From Gordonia asplenii (GTDB lineage: Bacteria; Actinomycetota; Actinomycetes; Mycobacteriales; Mycobacteriaceae): a DNA stretch of 64,000 nt. The stretch lies in contig NZ_JABBNB010000005.1 in assembly GCF_012933505.1 (NCBI RefSeq), forward strand, positions 124,001 through 188,000. Reading direction: 5' to 3'. Below are positions 7,645 to 13,787 of this stretch, in pieces. Positions within the stretch are counted from its first letter, which is position 1. Every line of letters starts with the position of its first letter. The notes beneath the pieces were generated by a model. The model worked only from the letters and a program-made list of their open reading frames with translations, was not told where the DNA came from and made no database searches. The translations under genes and the position numbers were made by a program.

Positions 7645-8042
7645 GCCACACCTCGAAACACGCGCTGAATGCCCACCGGCCCGGATGCCTCCACCCGACC
7701 GGCCATGATGGCCCCGCGGATGTAGCCGCCCGCGGCATCCGTCGACGGAGCCAGCGTTAAGTCGAAGGACGTGAACTCCCGGCCGGACTCGATCAGCTGC
7801 TCCAGCTGATCACGCACATCCCGGTCCAATCGCTGCCGGACGATCCGCGTCATCAGCGTCGTGTAGCCGACCCCCATCCGCTTGGCGATCATCCGATGGC
7901 AGTCGACGCCGGACGACCGCAGCCACTGGTAGTCCTCCGCGAACTCCTCATCGGTCAGGCGACGCTTGCGCCACCGGTCCTCCTCCGGCACCTCCCACCC
8001 CGCGTCGAGCAGGGCCTCCAGATCATCGATCGACAGGGTCAC
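7641..8042 (-). CDS. Phage protein with helix-turn-helix-like segment, 133 aa
   Basis: Residues 50-75 (SGVDCHRMIAKRMGVGYTTLMTRIVR) resemble a helix-turn-helix of the type that picks out a site by stepwise scanning of a tandem position, but no family can be named. The rest is helical and acidic. The GTG at 8042 is the start because it overlaps the previous stop (GTGA); the Arg/Val-rich extension to 8111 is rejected. Confidence 0.65.
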   Translation of the reverse strand: MTLSIDDLEALLDAGWEVPEEDRWRKRRLTDEEFAEDYQWLRSSGVDCHRMIAKRMGVGYTTLMTRIVRQRLDRDVRDQLEQLIESGREFTSFDLTLAPSTDAAGGYIRGAIMAGRVEASGPVGIQRVFRGVA

Positions 8043-8458
8043 TGCTCCCACCGCCCGTACACGCACGCCCACCCGTTCAACAGCAGCTTCGGCCCGTACA
8101 CCGCGTCCCACTCGATCTGACCGGTCAGCGTCGCCGTCAGCGCCTGCCGCAGCTCACTGAGCCCACCATCGAGCCACACCTCATGCGGCCACTCCTCCGG
8201 ATGATCCGGCCGGTGACAGACGCACAACTCCCACGCGGTGGTCTCACCCGGCGCGGTGCAATCCATCTCCCGCCGGGAGATCCACTGCTCCATCGCGGGC
8301 CGCGACTGCGCCCAGTCCACCACGACCGTCAGACCCGGCCACTCTCCCAGCCACTGGGGCAGGACCAGGCGCGGACTGCGGGAAACCACGTACCCATTCA
8401 ACTGTGACCGCGGGATCTGCTCCACCGCGTCGTCGGCTGCTATCGTTGGCACTTGCAT
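8039..8458 (-). CDS. Phage hypothetical protein, 139 aa
   Basis: Unrecognised, Trp-rich soluble protein with Cys/His residues at CVCHRPDHPEEW. Two starts compete. ATG 8458 has an exact ACCGAGAGGAC motif upstream; ATG 8530 overlaps the preceding stop (ATGA) but would translate through the 9-bp hairpin at 8483-8513 and add a charged, low-complexity leader. I favour 8458. Confidence 0.62.
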   Translation of the reverse strand: MQVPTIAADDAVEQIPRSQLNGYVVSRSPRLVLPQWLGEWPGLTVVVDWAQSRPAMEQWISRREMDCTAPGETTAWELCVCHRPDHPEEWPHEVWLDGGLSELRQALTATLTGQIEWDAVYGPKLLLNGWACVYGRWEQ

Positions 8459-8482
8459 CTGGGATTGTCCTCTCGGTTGCTC

Positions 8483-8513
8483 GGACCGGCCTTCTTCCAG
8501 TGGGGGCCGGTCC
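8483..8513. promoter_or_regulatory. Perfect 9-bp hairpin in the early operon
   Basis: GGACCGGCC (8483-8491) pairs perfectly with GGCCGGTCC (8505-8513) around a 13-base loop. It lies just upstream of the start motif of the gene that begins at 8458. No T tract follows on the minus strand, so it is more likely an attenuator, processing site or mRNA structure than a simple terminator. Confidence 0.5.
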
Positions 8514-8526
8514 TTCATCTCCTGGG

Positions 8527-8691
8527 TCATCGGCTGATCTTCCTGAGTCCGGGCCCCATCACCCGCGCCAACGCCCGCGCCTGCTCCGGGGTGGGCACAC
8601 CATGCTTGACGCGGTGCACCCGGTCGTAGCGTTGCTGCCGCTCGATCCGCTCCACCAGCGCGGACACACGCAGCTTCTGTGCCTTGCTCAT
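8527..8691 (-). CDS. Small basic phage protein, 54 aa
   Basis: MSKAQKLRVSALVERIERQQ followed by a basic helical C-terminus. No family is recognised; the charge suggests nucleic-acid contact. The start at 8691 is the only sensible one, since the longer frame to 8964 is antisense shadow. Its stop overlaps the alternative ATG at 8530 of the next gene. Confidence 0.6.
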   Translation of the reverse strand: MSKAQKLRVSALVERIERQQRYDRVHRVKHGVPTPEQARALARVMGPGLRKISR

Positions 8692-8701
8692 CGGTACTGT
8701 G

Positions 8702-9064
8702 CTACTCACTGGAATCACCACCGAGAGGACGCACATGTCGAAGGCTTTTGAGTCGCTGAACAATGCGCTGGACCCCCGCGCGCAGATAACCCGGACGTTC
8801 GTTGCCGAAGCGATGGAGGCTGCCGACCGGAAGGATGGCCTTGGAATCGGAGACCTGCTGGTCCTCGTCGCTCGCGCCCTTGAGCGCATCGAACTCGCGC
8901 AGCACGGCGAGTGACGTCTCAATCTCCCTGTCCAGCCGCTCGCGACTGGACTGCGGTGCATCAAAACGCGGGGCGGAGAAGTACACGCGGTCAGCGCGGA
9001 GACTCTTCACACCTTCGCTCTGTCCCGTGGCGTCCCCATCACCATCATCTGGGACTGTGGTCAC
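8702..9064 (-). CDS. Phage hypothetical protein overlapping an opposite-strand ORF, 120 aa
   Basis: The GTG at 9064 overlaps the stop of the XRE gene upstream (GTGA), the coupling seen across the operon. The first half is acidic and helical (SSRERLDREIETSLAVLREFDAL); the second half is basic. No family recognised. An oppositely oriented 59-aa ORF with an excellent start motif lies wholly inside it, so either one or both are expressed; the coupling argues for this one. Confidence 0.5.
   Translation of the reverse strand: MTTVPDDGDGDATGQSEGVKSLRADRVYFSAPRFDAPQSSRERLDREIETSLAVLREFDALKGASDEDQQVSDSKAILPVGSLHRFGNERPGYLRAGVQRIVQRLKSLRHVRPLGGDSSE
8735..8914 (+). CDS. Candidate rightward phage ORF, 59 aa
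   Basis: MSKAFESLNNALDPRAQI and a helical remainder (VAEAMEAADRKDGLGIGDLLVLVARALERIELAQ) make a plausible small protein. The start has an exact ACCGAGAGGAC motif four bases upstream, the same signal used by leftward genes. It would be the only rightward gene within the early operon and is nested inside the leftward ORF at 8702-9064. No family is recognised. Confidence 0.5.
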   Translation: MSKAFESLNNALDPRAQITRTFVAEAMEAADRKDGLGIGDLLVLVARALERIELAQHGE

Positions 9065-9306
9065 CATGCCGACCCCTGCATCAGACGCTCAACCGTCACG
9101 CCCAGAGCCCGGGCGTACTGCTCCAGCTCATCGCAGTTGATCGGGTACAGGCCATTGAGGCGGCGGGACAAGCTAGCAATGTTGGTGTCCACCATGCGGG
9201 CGAACACCGTTTGAGAGATTCGCTGCTCACCCAGGAGTCCGCGGACGTTACGCCCCACGGCCTGGCTCAGCGACTCCGACTGAGACTGGACAATCGCGAG
9301 CGTCAT
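9061..9306 (-). CDS. XRE-type helix-turn-helix regulator, 81 aa
   Basis: Small DNA-binding protein with a Cro/C1-type fold: LLGEQRISQTVFARMVDTNIASLSRRLNG forms the helix-turn-helix, followed by CDELEQYARALGVTVERLM. Second gene of the leftward operon, coupled by ATGA. It is a candidate Cro-like or excision-control protein. The long form to 9381 is out-of-frame shadow at its N-terminus. Confidence 0.8.
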   Translation of the reverse strand: MTLAIVQSQSESLSQAVGRNVRGLLGEQRISQTVFARMVDTNIASLSRRLNGLYPINCDELEQYARALGVTVERLMQGSAW

Positions 9307-9572
9307 GCCGTCGCCTCCAGGAGCCGCGCCGGGGTGGAGTGGACGATCCGGGCGACCCGGACCAGCTCTGCCACAGTCCAAGGCGTCTGACCGTTAAGTC
9401 GTCTGGCCACGGCTTGCTGGGTGGTACGGAGTCCTGACGCCAGGTCCCCCTGTGTCATCTTCCGGCGCGCAAGCTCTGCCCGGATGTTGTCATTCAGTGC
9501 GAAGATTTCAGGCGGCGGGGCGTTGCGGCGCACCCGCTTGATCGTTGGTCGGTCATCCACTGCTGTATTCAT
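9303..9572 (-). CDS. XRE-type regulator, first leftward gene (Cro-like candidate)
   Basis: The 89-aa protein has a basic N-terminal arm (RPTIKRVRRNAPPPEI) and a helix-turn-helix, LARRKMTQGDLASGLRTTQQAVARRLNG. It is the first gene transcribed leftward from the divergent control region and faces the repressor-like gene, the position of cro in temperate phages. Start 9572 is used; 9581 is also possible. No clear ribosome-binding site is seen at either, so leaderless translation is possible. Confidence 0.78.
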   Translation of the reverse strand: MNTAVDDRPTIKRVRRNAPPPEIFALNDNIRAELARRKMTQGDLASGLRTTQQAVARRLNGQTPWTVAELVRVARIVHSTPARLLEATA

Positions 9573-9710
9573 GGTGAACATGGGTAGTCGACAAACGAAT
9601 AACAATCAAGTAGTTCGTTCATTTCGGGCGTGTCTTCCCAGTTCGCGCAACAGTTGCTCTACTCGCCAATCGATTAGCGGCAACACGAAAAACGTGTAAA
9701 GTGTGGCGAC
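9573..9710. promoter_or_regulatory. Divergent control region of the prophage genetic switch
   Basis: This gap separates leftward XRE genes from the rightward repressor-like gene. It contains the palindrome ACACG-N5-CGTGT at 9683-9697, overlapping a possible -10 (TAAAGT, 9697-9702) of the rightward gene, and is visibly AT-richer than its surroundings. The palindrome is the best operator candidate. A -35 element could not be assigned. Confidence 0.55.
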
Positions 9711-10007
9711 ATGACTACTTCAACTTCGCACGAACTAAGTACTGAAACGCCGAATGACGCTGCCGCGAGACGCTTGAGAGGGCTCCTCGCCCAGGATCGG
9801 ATCAGCGCATCCTCCGTCGCGACCGCGATCGGAATGAGGCAGCCCGCGATGTCGCGACGGACACGTGGGGTCACAGAGTTCACGATCAATGAGTTGTTCG
9901 CCATCTGCGACTGGCTGGGCTATGAGCCGATGTACCTACTCACCGGCCAGGGAAACGCCAGGCAGACTGAGTCCTTTGTAAGCGAGCGGTCGTCAGTTCA
10001 ATCCTGA
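9711..10007 (+). CDS. Repressor-like HTH protein ending inside the attachment site, 98 aa
   Basis: Candidate immunity repressor. The helix-turn-helix (ISASSVATAIGMRQPAMSRRTRG) is followed by INELFAICDWLGYEPMYLLTG, as in small phage repressors. Codons from about residue 89 onward, FVSERSSVQS-stop, are read from tRNA-Thr sequence, and the TGA is in the T-arm. The gene points toward the attachment site and is divergent from cro-like genes, as in mycobacteriophages BPs, Brujita and Charlie, where integration truncates the repressor. Whether the free-phage form is longer cannot be seen here. Confidence 0.75.
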   Translation: MTTSTSHELSTETPNDAAARRLRGLLAQDRISASSVATAIGMRQPAMSRRTRGVTEFTINELFAICDWLGYEPMYLLTGQGNARQTESFVSERSSVQS

Positions 10008-10018
10008 CAGGGGGCTCT
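9975..10018 (+). other. Prophage attachment site: 3' half of a tRNA-Thr(TGT)
   Basis: The sequence reads as anticodon loop TTTGTAA (9975-9981), stem strand GCGAG (9982-9986), T-arm GTCAG-TTCAATC-CTGAC (9992-10008) and acceptor strand AGGGGGC (10009-10015). The 5' half of a tRNA is absent: 9970-9974 does not pair with GCGAG. This is therefore a phage/chromosome junction in which the phage supplied everything to the left. The exact core ends cannot be fixed without attP or the other junction. Confidence 0.82.
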
Positions 10019-10023
10019 GACAC

Positions 10024-10059
10024 AAGCTCGGGGATCCGATCGACGGAGTCCCCGAGCTT
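10024..10059 (+). terminator. Rho-independent-type terminator after the tRNA-Thr remnant
   Basis: AAGCTCGGGGA (10024-10034) pairs over 11 bp with TCCCCGAGCTT (10049-10059), loop 14 bases, followed by TGTTCGTTCTC. It is presumably the original terminator of the chromosomal tRNA gene and would now end repressor transcripts. From 10060 to 10250 I see nothing codable. Confidence 0.8.
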
Positions 10060-10250
10060 TGTTCGTTCTCGATGTCACCGCCCTGGTGAGATTCTGCCGC
10101 CCATCATGTCGTGGGGGAAACTGGTTTCGCTACTGGCTTGCTCCGACCTGGACTTGCGTGGTCGGGCGCCTACGAAATCAGTACGTAGTTGTCCCGCCGA
10201 GGGCAATCTGCCCTTACTGACCTGCTATCGTGCCGACTTCGGAACGGGTG

Positions 10251-10994
10251 TCACCGCGAGTACCGCTCGACGAACCGGCGCAGGATTGCGCCGGTGTGGG
10301 TGACGTCGTAGTGGCGGGCGTCGGCCTTCAGTTGATCGGCGGTCTCGGGGGCGAAGTATCCGTGATTGCGATACGCGTCGATCCGGGTGCACAGACCGTC
10401 GAGGTCGAGTTCGGCGTGGAACTGCGTCGCATATACGTTGGCGCCCACTCGAAATGCCTGGATCGGGCATGCCGCCGACGACGCCAGCGTGACAGCCTGC
10501 GCGGGCAACACGCTGGCCGCCTCCTTGTGACCGCCGTAGGCGTCGAATGTCGCGGGCAGCGGCGCGAAGATCGGGTCCGCGGTCCCGTCCGCGGTCAGTG
10601 TGACCGTCAGACCGCCGACCGGTTCGCTGTGGGTGCGGTCGACCGTCGCACCGATCACGGCGCCGAGTGTCCCGACGCCGTAACAGCAGCCGAGGAACGG
10701 GAAGTCCTCAGCGACGACGCGCGTCAGGAGGTCGAAGAGCTCGGCTTCGGTACGTTTCTGCGTCTGCGACTTCGAGTCGCTGGGATCGCTGACGTTGAAC
10801 GGACCGCCGCCGAGCACGATGCCCGACCAGTCGTCGAGGTCGATCCGGCCGAGTGGTTGACGCGTGAGAACGATTCGGCGCAAACGTGATTCGTCGAGAC
10901 CGCCGAAGCGCATGACCGCGTCGTACTCCTCGGCGGCCGCATCGTGTTCGGCGCGGATCGACAACAGTAGAAACGGTGCGTTGGCATCGGGCAC
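10251..10994 (-). CDS. Class I glutamine amidotransferase-like protein
   Basis: GMP-synthase-type glutaminase domain of about 247 aa, likely hydrolysing or transferring the amide of a glutamine-like substrate in the cytosol. GIVLGGGPFNVSD starts the fold; the nucleophile elbow is FLGCCYGVG (Cys104 by my count) and the catalytic His is in YATQFHAELD. No synthetase domain is present, so it is a free-standing amidotransferase-like protein of unknown substrate. GTG 10994 is the first start consistent with the fold; it lacks a strong ribosome-binding site. First chromosomal gene right of the prophage. Confidence 0.82.
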   Translation of the reverse strand: MPDANAPFLLLSIRAEHDAAAEEYDAVMRFGGLDESRLRRIVLTRQPLGRIDLDDWSGIVLGGGPFNVSDPSDSKSQTQKRTEAELFDLLTRVVAEDFPFLGCCYGVGTLGAVIGATVDRTHSEPVGGLTVTLTADGTADPIFAPLPATFDAYGGHKEAASVLPAQAVTLASSAACPIQAFRVGANVYATQFHAELDLDGLCTRIDAYRNHGYFAPETADQLKADARHYDVTHTGAILRRFVERYSR

Positions 10995-11055
10995 GGCATC
11001 ACAGAGTAGTCCGCCCGGCGCGCTCCGGTGCGCCAGTTTGCCGGTTCCGCGTGTC

Positions 11056-12225
11056 TCAGTCACGCGGGGTGATGCCCAACACCGCGCCGCTGATCTCGGC
11101 CAGCCGATCGGCCAGGTCGGGTCGTGCGGCGACCTGGCCGGTGCGCGAGGCGTCGTCGGCGACGGCCAGCGCTGCCGGTGCGATGATCCGGGCGTGCGCG
11201 GCGTCGAGGTCGGTGCGGACGTCGAGCAGGGTGGCGACCCAGAGTTTGAGGTAGTCGCGCTGGCCCTGCCGCGCGGCCCGACGTTGCGGTTCGGGCAATT
11301 GGTGCAGCTCACCGGTGAGCACACTCATCAGGTCACGCTGCTCGACGGCGAATGCGATGTGCGCGTGGAGAAGTCGGGTCAGGCGAGCCGCCGGATCGTC
11401 GACGCCGCCGAGCGCTTCGACGACGCCGCGGCGCCGGGCCTCGCCGGCGCGGATCGCGATGGCGCCGAGGATGTCGGCCTTGCTGGGGAAATGCTTGTAG
11501 ATGTTCGGCCCCGACGTTCCCGCCGCCGCCCCGATGTCCTTGGTGCTCACCGCGGCGTAGCCATGCGCCGAGAAGAGTCGAATCGCTTGTGCGAGAAGCG
11601 CTTCGCGGGTGGAGTGCAGCGCGGCGTCGGCGAGCGGCGGGGCGACGGTGGTGCGCGACGACGCGGTCGGCGCGAGTTCGACGCCGCAGACGAGGTGTGC
11701 GCTGGATTCGAGCTGGGCGACGAAGTCGTTGCGCGGCAACGACGCTCGGTGCATGCCGGTACTGCCGAACACGGCGAGCGTGGCCCAGGCGAGGAGTGTG
11801 GCGTCGTCGTGGGCGATCGCGGGGCGGGTGGTGCTGACGAGCGTGGCGAGGTCGGCGGTCGCGCCGAGCAGGTCGGCGCGCAGGAGTGCGCGGTCGGCCG
11901 CGCCGAGGTTGCGTGCTTCGCGCTGCCAGAGCACCGCCGCATACCGTGCGGTGGCGGCACCGTGCGCGCCGCGGCTGATCGCGGTGTCGAGGTCGGGGGC
12001 GGCGGTGACGGTGCCGACTCCCGCGATCGCCTGACCGACGACCTCGCGCAACAGTGCCTGTTTGGTGGGGAAGTGCCGGTAGAGCGCGCTGGGCGCGATG
12101 GCGACGTCGGAGGCGATGTCGGCGATGGCGACCTGGGCGAAACCGCGGGTGGCGAACAGCGTGGACGCGGCCGCCACGATCTGCTGTCGGCGGTCCGCGG
12201 GGCGGCGACGTGGAGAGGGTCGCAT
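11056..12225 (-). CDS. Double-domain TetR regulator
   Basis: A single 389-aa chain contains two complete TetR modules. The first helix-turn-helix is near residues 15-60 (VAIADIASDVAIAPSALYRHFPTKQALL); the second begins near 215 (VSTKDIGAAAGTSGPNIYKHFPSKADIL). Each is followed by its own helical ligand/dimer domain. One chain could act as a pseudo-dimer. It is divergent from the acyl-CoA dehydrogenase and presumably represses it in response to an acyl-CoA. ATG 12225 is chosen; an ATG at 12243 lies inside the likely promoter. Confidence 0.88.
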   Translation of the reverse strand: MRPSPRRRPADRRQQIVAAASTLFATRGFAQVAIADIASDVAIAPSALYRHFPTKQALLREVVGQAIAGVGTVTAAPDLDTAISRGAHGAATARYAAVLWQREARNLGAADRALLRADLLGATADLATLVSTTRPAIAHDDATLLAWATLAVFGSTGMHRASLPRNDFVAQLESSAHLVCGVELAPTASSRTTVAPPLADAALHSTREALLAQAIRLFSAHGYAAVSTKDIGAAAGTSGPNIYKHFPSKADILGAIAIRAGEARRRGVVEALGGVDDPAARLTRLLHAHIAFAVEQRDLMSVLTGELHQLPEPQRRAARQGQRDYLKLWVATLLDVRTDLDAAHARIIAPAALAVADDASRTGQVAARPDLADRLAEISGAVLGITPRD

Positions 12226-12319
12226 CACCAGAACTATACGCATAGAACTGCTTGACAACTGTGGATATTCGACGCAAAGTGAATTTCAAATAACCTAGAT
12301 CCAGGGATTGAGGCATCGC
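12226..12319. promoter_or_regulatory. Divergent TetR / acyl-CoA dehydrogenase promoter region
   Basis: A consensus -35 TTGACA at 12252-12257 precedes CAAAGT (12275-12280) by 17 bp on the dehydrogenase strand. AGAACTATACGCATAGAACT (12230-12249) contains a repeated AGAACT and a CTAT-N4-ATAG dyad, the best operator candidate for the TetR protein. The -10 match is weak. Confidence 0.5.
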
Positions 12320-13477
12320 ATGCAGCGCACCATCTACTCGGCCGAGCACGAAGCGTTCCGGCAGACGATCGCCGCGTTCATCGCCAAGGAGATCAGCCCG
12401 TTCTACGCGGAGTGGGAGCACGAGGGGCGCGTACCGCGCGAGCTGCTCAAGAAGATGGGCGACCTCGGCGTGATGGGCTTCGACATTCCCGAGGAATACG
12501 GCGGAGCGGGCGAGACCAGCTACAAATTCCAGGCGATCATGGACGAGGAGGCCGCCAAGGCCGCGGTGTCGTTCGGCCACTACAGCGTCACCACCGGCAT
12601 CGTCACGCCGTACCTGCTCAAGCTGGCCAACGACGAACAGCGTCGGCGTTGGCTCCCGGGCATCGCCTCCGGCGACATCTGCCTGGCCATCGCGATGACC
12701 GAGCCGGGCACCGGCAGCGATCTCGCCGGCATCAAGACCACGGCCAAGCTCACCGAAGACGGCACCCACTATGTGCTCAACGGATCGAAGACCTTCATCA
12801 CCGGGGCGCTCAACTCCGAGCTGTGCGTCGTCGTCGCGCGGACGTCGCCGCCGTCGGAGACCAACCGCCGGCTGGGGCTGAGTTTGCTTGTGGTGCCGAC
12901 GGATTCGCCCGGCTTCGGATACGGGCGCAAGCTGGAGAAGATCGGCCTGAAGGCCAGCGATACCAACGAACTGTCGTTCACCGACGTGCTGGTTCCGGCG
13001 GAAAACCTGCTGGGAGAACAGGATCAGGGATTCTTCTACCTCGGCCAGAACCTGCCGCGCGAACGCCTCTCGATCGGCAATGCCGCCGCCGCCAGCGCCT
13101 GGGCGGCGATCGGATTCGCGAAAGACTATGTGCAGGAACGACTCGTCTTCGAAAAGCCGGTCGCGGCATTCCAGAACACGAAGTTCGTGCTCGCCGAGTG
13201 CGCCGCACAGGCCGACGCGATTCAGGCGCTCGTCGACAAGGGCATCGAACTCGACGACTCCGGCGAGTTGACCGCAGCCGACGCCGCGCGCATCAAACTG
13301 TTCGCCACCGAGACGGCCGGTCAGATCATCGACAAATGCCTGCAGTTGCACGGCGGCTACGGCTACATGCTCGAGTATCCGATCGCTCGCCTCTACGCCA
13401 ACACGCGCGTGAGCCGCATCTTCGGCGGCACCACCGAGGTGATGAAGACGATCATCGCCAAGGAGCTGGGGTTGTAG
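12320..13477 (+). CDS. Acyl-CoA dehydrogenase
   Basis: FAD-dependent alpha,beta-dehydrogenation of an acyl-CoA, 385 aa. Visible family signatures are LAIAMTEPGTGSDLAGI (flavin/substrate), GSKTFITGA and LQLHGGYGYMLEYPIARLY. The usual Y-E-G-T catalytic glutamate is replaced (RIFGGTTEV), while LPRERLS near residue 250 carries the glutamate used as base in long-chain and isovaleryl types, so it is probably of that class. ATG 12320 follows a GAGG. Its 3' end is the target of island insertion: the last 29 coding bases recur at 33025-33053. Confidence 0.92.
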   Translation: MQRTIYSAEHEAFRQTIAAFIAKEISPFYAEWEHEGRVPRELLKKMGDLGVMGFDIPEEYGGAGETSYKFQAIMDEEAAKAAVSFGHYSVTTGIVTPYLLKLANDEQRRRWLPGIASGDICLAIAMTEPGTGSDLAGIKTTAKLTEDGTHYVLNGSKTFITGALNSELCVVVARTSPPSETNRRLGLSLLVVPTDSPGFGYGRKLEKIGLKASDTNELSFTDVLVPAENLLGEQDQGFFYLGQNLPRERLSIGNAAAASAWAAIGFAKDYVQERLVFEKPVAAFQNTKFVLAECAAQADAIQALVDKGIELDDSGELTAADAARIKLFATETAGQIIDKCLQLHGGYGYMLEYPIARLYANTRVSRIFGGTTEVMKTIIAKELGL

Positions 13478-13493
13478 GTCGCGTGAGACGGCG
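13449..13493. repeat. Left direct repeat of the catabolic island (att-like)
   Basis: This 45-bp segment covers the last 29 bases of the acyl-CoA dehydrogenase gene plus 16 bases beyond. It recurs at 33025-33069: the first 29 bp are identical and 14 of the next 16 match. The gene is kept intact on this side, as expected when an element integrates at a gene's 3' end. Confidence 0.85.
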
Positions 13494-13787
13494 AGGCACT
13501 GCTCGCTCGGCCCTGGCAGCAGCGGCAACCAGTTTGAACGCGCCGATCTTGTCGCTTCAAATGACCGATGTCCTCATCCACTCCGCGTTTCCAGGCGCCG
13601 GGTTTATCCGAGGGCGAATTGTTGGCCCAATGAGGGTGACCCAGCAGAATAGGACTGGCCAATAGCCACAGGTCGAGATGAGAGAATTGCAGCGATCAGG
13701 CGGTGTGCCATGGACACGCCCAATAGCTGTGTGGCGGTCGCCGGGCGCTTGGCAGTCGTGGGGAATCGCCGGACTTCAGGCCACGGG

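Larger units (their letters stand above)
1496..8730. repeat. Start-associated sequence ACCGAGAGGAC, dispersed in the prophage
   Basis: An extended Shine-Dalgarno motif recurs just upstream of selected phage starts. Exact copies of ACCGAGAGGAC lie at 1506-1496 (minus, start 1489), 8477-8467 (minus, start 8458) and 8720-8730 (plus, start 8735). Near copies are ACGAGAGGAC at 3902-3893 (start 3888), TCGAGAGGAG at 4240-4231 (start 4224) and CCGAGAGGGC at 6471-6462 (start 6452). Conservation upstream of the AGGA core exceeds what ribosome binding needs. Confidence 0.6.
1..10018. mobile_element. Right end of an integrated temperate phage (prophage)
   Basis: Dense leftward array of small overlapping genes with phage-type functions (HNH protein, RuvC-like resolvase, annealing protein plus exonuclease, winged-helix replication-type protein, XRE regulators), ending on the right at a tRNA-Thr 3'-half sequence. 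Chromosomal-style genes with normal spacing begin only after the terminator at 10059. No integrase, structural or lysis genes are visible, so the rest lies to the left of the window. The right boundary is seen in the sequence; the left boundary is unknown. Confidence 0.88.

Noticed and set aside
9961..10020. Complete tRNA-Thr gene
   Set aside because: The 5' half (acceptor strand, D-arm, 5' anticodon stem) is absent; the sequence to the left is repressor coding sequence.
12320..13477. Inactive acyl-CoA dehydrogenase because the Y-E-G-T glutamate is missing
   Set aside because: LPRERLS carries the alternative catalytic glutamate used by long-chain and isovaleryl types, so loss of function is not indicated.
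11333..13528. 731-codon leftward open frame antisense to the acyl-CoA dehydrogenase and overlapping the TetR gene
   Set aside because: Its translation is an antisense reading of two clear genes, Arg-rich in the second half, with no family resemblance.
13393..13662. Possible transposase remnant at the left end of the island
   Set aside because: The leftward frame has no recognisable transposase motif and runs into antisense of the dehydrogenase; no terminal inverted repeats were found.
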